Notes under the pieces: generated by a model
Databases searched by the model: none
What the model was told of the DNA's origin: nothing
What the model saw: the letters and a program-made list of their open reading frames with translations, nothing else
DNA from: Actimicrobium sp035984655
Lineage (GTDB): Bacteria > Pseudomonadota > Gammaproteobacteria > Burkholderiales > Burkholderiaceae_D
Reading direction: 5' to 3'
Assembly: GCF_035984655.1 (NCBI RefSeq)
Contig: NZ_JAXCHT010000015.1
Span: 32,502-96,501 of the forward strand
Length of the DNA: 64,000 nucleotides
Made by a program: the position numbers and the translations under genes
Shown: in pieces, positions 61,582 to 64,000 of the stretch
How the letters are laid out: every line of letters begins with the position of its first letter
Numbering within the stretch: position 1 is the first letter of the stretch

Positions 61582-63855
61582 TTACACCGCCCTTCGTAAC
61601 GACGCGCGGCTTTGCGAACGAATTTTTGACATGACTCTCTCCCGTTGTCGCAGGCGGGCCGCATCACGCAGCATGTGGCCAGCCCAGCGATAGACATTGA
61701 AATTGCGCACCAGCGAACGCATGCTGCGCATCCGTTCGCGTTGTTCGTTTTCCGGCATCGTCAGCGCGCGCAGCAGGGCATTGGCGCCTTCTTCGATGTG
61801 GTACGGATTGATGATGAGCGCTTCGTGCAATTCGCGCGAGGCGCCGGTGAACTGGCTGAGGATCAGCACGCCACGCTCGTCTGTGCGGGCCGCGATGTAT
61901 TCCTTGGCCACCAGGTTCATGCCGTCATGCAGGCTGGTTACCATGCAGACGTCGGCCGCGCGATAAAACTGCTGGAGCTGCTCCTGGCTGTGATGCTCCG
62001 CCTTGAGCACGATCGGCACGTAGCCTTCCTGTGAAAAGCGCAGGTTGATCTTGTGCGCCAGCGCCCGCACGCGCGCCTCGAAGGCTTGATATTCCTCCAG
62101 CGACGAGCGGCTGGGCGCAGCGATCTGGACCAGCGTGAACTTGCCGACCATGGCCGGGCTGAGCTCCAGCATGCGCTCGACCGCCTGGAAGCGTTCGATG
62201 ATGCCCTTGGTGTAATCGAGCCGGTCGACGCCAATGCCGAGCAGGCAGCCCGGCGCCAGCGCCAGGCTGGTGCGCACCAGCGTGCGCGCATCGGCCACCG
62301 ACAGGGTGTCGGGGCCATCAGGTTGCGGCCAGGCGATCGAGATCGGATAGTTTTCCACCTGCGTCAATTCGCCGCCATAGGTGACCGTCGACGCCTCGGT
62401 TTCGATGCGGGTCTCGAGATAGCGATCGACCGAGTCGAGGAAATTCTTGCGGTGGAACGGCGTATGGAAGCCGAGGATGGTGCTGCCCAGCAGTCCGTCG
62501 AGAATTTCTTCGCGCCACGGGCAAATGCCGAACGACTCCGAATTCGGCCATGGGATATGCCAGAAGGTGATGATGGTCGCTTTTGGCAACGCCTCGCGCA
62601 CCATGCGCGGCAACAGGGCAAAGTGATAATCCTGCACCAGCACGACCGGATCGTCGGAGCGCGCCTCGCTGATCACCGCATCGGCAAAGCGCTGGTTGAC
62701 CTCGACATAGCGTTCCCAGTCGCTGGTGCGAAACACCGGGCGTACATGGGCGATATGGCAGAGCGGCCACAGGCCTTCGTTGGCGAAGCCGTAGTAGTAG
62801 CCGAGTTCCTCTTCCTTCGAGAGCCAGATGCGGCGCAGCGTGTAGCTTGGATCGCCGGGCGGGACCTGGACCCGATCATGGTCGTCGACCGTCTTGCGAT
62901 CGGCGGAACCGCTGCCGTGTGCAATCCAGGTGCCGGAACAGGCGCGCATGACCGCCTCGACAGCCGTCACCAGCCCGCTGGCCGGACGCCGTACTTCAAT
63001 GCCGTCCGGTGTATCGACGTGGATGTAGGGTTCGCGGTTCGATACCACCAGGACCTGATCGCCGGCCAGTTCGCCGTGCAGCAATTCCTTGAGCTTGTCG
63101 GGCGTCCACAGCTCGGAATTGGTTTGCGAGTCCTGGCGCTCGACGTGGTACTCGCGCAGCAGCGCGCGCAGGTCGCCGACCAAGGGCTGCATTTCGGGTG
63201 AGGCCGCCTGATCGTTGGTGCTGCTCTGCGGCAGCAGTTCGCCGCGCAGCAGGCCGCGTACGCTGCGCATCCAGCCGCGCCAGCTCAGATGGGCGACAAG
63301 GACGTTAATCAGCGAAATCACCAGCGCCAGAATGCCGAGAATCAGGATCACGTACTTGCGCGAATCGGCGCTGCGCCGCTCGATGAAATTGGTGCCATGC
63401 ACGAGGATCAGCTTGCCGAGGTTTTCATCGCCGCGCACCAGCTGGCTGTCGGCAACGTGGATCGGTCCCTGCGGTGTCTGCACCAGCGAAGCGCGCTTGC
63501 CGTCGGTGGCGGTGGTGTTCCAGCAGCCCAGCATGTCCGGATAGGTGGCGGTCTTGACCACGATCTTCCCTTCCGGATTGCAGAATGCCAGTGCGTACAG
63601 GCGCTCGTCTTCGATGGCGCGGTTGAACAGCTGGGTGATGCGGGCGTTGGATTTTTCTTCGGCGTAGTACACCATCTGATCCTGCATCGCGGTGGCCAGC
63701 AGCTGCGAGCGCGTGTCGAGGTCCTTCACAAACCAGCGCAGCGTCAGCGTGTCAACCAGCGGCACCACCACAAAGGCACCCAATCCAAAGACCAGAACCA
63801 GTGGCAGGATGAAACGCAGTGACAGACGGAAGGAGGGAAATGGGGGCATGTTCAT
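61582..63855 (-). CDS. otsA: Membrane-anchored trehalose-6-phosphate synthase with sensor-like N-terminal domain
   Basis: A 757-residue protein, about 280 longer than E. coli OtsA. From about residue 267 it is a GT20 synthase: VLVVSNREPYI, YHFALLPRMVR, HIPWPNSESF, the LGIGVDRLDYTKGI substrate loop and SLHDGMNLVAKEYIA. It joins glucose from UDP-glucose to glucose 6-phosphate. The extra N terminus has TM1 at 14-34, a 130-residue periplasmic segment (about 37-167, with CNPEGKIVV.. and a second Cys) and TM2 at 168-190, like a one-piece sensor. Start MNMPPFPSF at 63855. otsB and GH15 follow. Confidence 0.93.
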   Translation of the reverse strand: MNMPPFPSFRLSLRFILPLVLVFGLGAFVVVPLVDTLTLRWFVKDLDTRSQLLATAMQDQMVYYAEEKSNARITQLFNRAIEDERLYALAFCNPEGKIVVKTATYPDMLGCWNTTATDGKRASLVQTPQGPIHVADSQLVRGDENLGKLILVHGTNFIERRSADSRKYVILILGILALVISLINVLVAHLSWRGWMRSVRGLLRGELLPQSSTNDQAASPEMQPLVGDLRALLREYHVERQDSQTNSELWTPDKLKELLHGELAGDQVLVVSNREPYIHVDTPDGIEVRRPASGLVTAVEAVMRACSGTWIAHGSGSADRKTVDDHDRVQVPPGDPSYTLRRIWLSKEEELGYYYGFANEGLWPLCHIAHVRPVFRTSDWERYVEVNQRFADAVISEARSDDPVVLVQDYHFALLPRMVREALPKATIITFWHIPWPNSESFGICPWREEILDGLLGSTILGFHTPFHRKNFLDSVDRYLETRIETEASTVTYGGELTQVENYPISIAWPQPDGPDTLSVADARTLVRTSLALAPGCLLGIGVDRLDYTKGIIERFQAVERMLELSPAMVGKFTLVQIAAPSRSSLEEYQAFEARVRALAHKINLRFSQEGYVPIVLKAEHHSQEQLQQFYRAADVCMVTSLHDGMNLVAKEYIAARTDERGVLILSQFTGASRELHEALIINPYHIEEGANALLRALTMPENEQRERMRSMRSLVRNFNVYRWAGHMLRDAARLRQRERVMSKIRSQSRASLRRAV

Positions 63856-64000
63856 TGATTCTCGGCAGGTCGGTTTTCGGAGGCGGATGCCGGCGCTGAT
63901 GCATCTAGCCTGAATGTTTCATGAACCGGTATTTCGGCATGCGTTCCCATCATCATCGCTGCAGCAATGAGGTCGAAGAAATATCAGGCGAAACTCACCC

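Overview
The window is GC-rich, gene-dense proteobacterial chromosome with no rRNA, tRNA, insertion sequence, prophage or CRISPR array that I can see. Gene order points to Betaproteobacteria, order Burkholderiales, probably an Oxalobacteraceae-type organism: queA-tgt-yajC-secD-secF; pgk-pyk-fba-purC-purE-purK-Sua5; recA-recX followed by a DUF2889 gene and sucC-sucD; and a sigma54-type promoter ahead of a type IV major pilin. This placement is inference from synteny and protein style; no marker gene is present.

Layout. 1-4.5 kb: end of queA, tgt (queuosine) and the Sec accessory genes yajC, secD, secF, closed by a terminator. 4.7-10 kb: an HD-GYP-like protein, purB, a glutathione transferase, mnmA and nudJ. 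10.2-13.5 kb: the split proton-translocating transhydrogenase (pntAA, pntAB, pntB) with panD embedded between its two alpha-subunit genes. 13.7-14.8 kb: a winged-helix/nucleotidyltransferase gene and a HEPN gene overlapping it, a toxin-antitoxin-like module, preceded by a regular array of GGGTA operator-like repeats; this is the most accessory-looking locus. 15-17.1 kb: a GNAT acetyltransferase, a decayed transporter gene remnant and an exported M20 peptidase. 17.3-21.4 kb: the Anbu proteasome-like peptidase cluster (Anbu, transglutaminase-like, alpha-E, circularly permuted ATP-grasp). 21.5-27 kb: an overlapping operon of TctD/TctE-like two-component regulators, DUF4212 and a sodium:solute symporter, next to a TonB/TolA-like protein. 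27.2-31.9 kb: recA with a LexA box, recX, DUF2889, sucCD.

32-36.2 kb: TerC-type exporter, a possible 28-codon ORF, PP2C phosphatase and FHA protein (a phosphoprotein signalling set), then an AT-richer pilin/TfpX pair under a sigma54 promoter. 36.2-42.8 kb: moaC, a BepA-like periplasmic protease, an HDOD protein, a string of small minus-strand genes and the azlCD exporter. 42.9-50.3 kb: glycolysis and purine block plus tRNA t6A synthesis. 50.4-58.9 kb: mostly single genes, including a lipoprotein esterase, SemiSWEET, OmpW-like porin, flavin reductase, msrA, pdxH, hemerythrin, tcdA, ppnN and a phosphoesterase. 58.9-63.9 kb: trehalose operon otsA-otsB-GH15, in which OtsA carries an unusual membrane-bound sensor-like N-terminal extension.

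Most promising for follow-up: the wHTH-NTase/HEPN module with its operator array overlapping the start codon, the complete Anbu cluster, the sensor-fused trehalose-phosphate synthase, panD inside the pnt operon, and the TerC-PP2C-FHA set. All functional calls are from reading the translated sequence; no database search was run.
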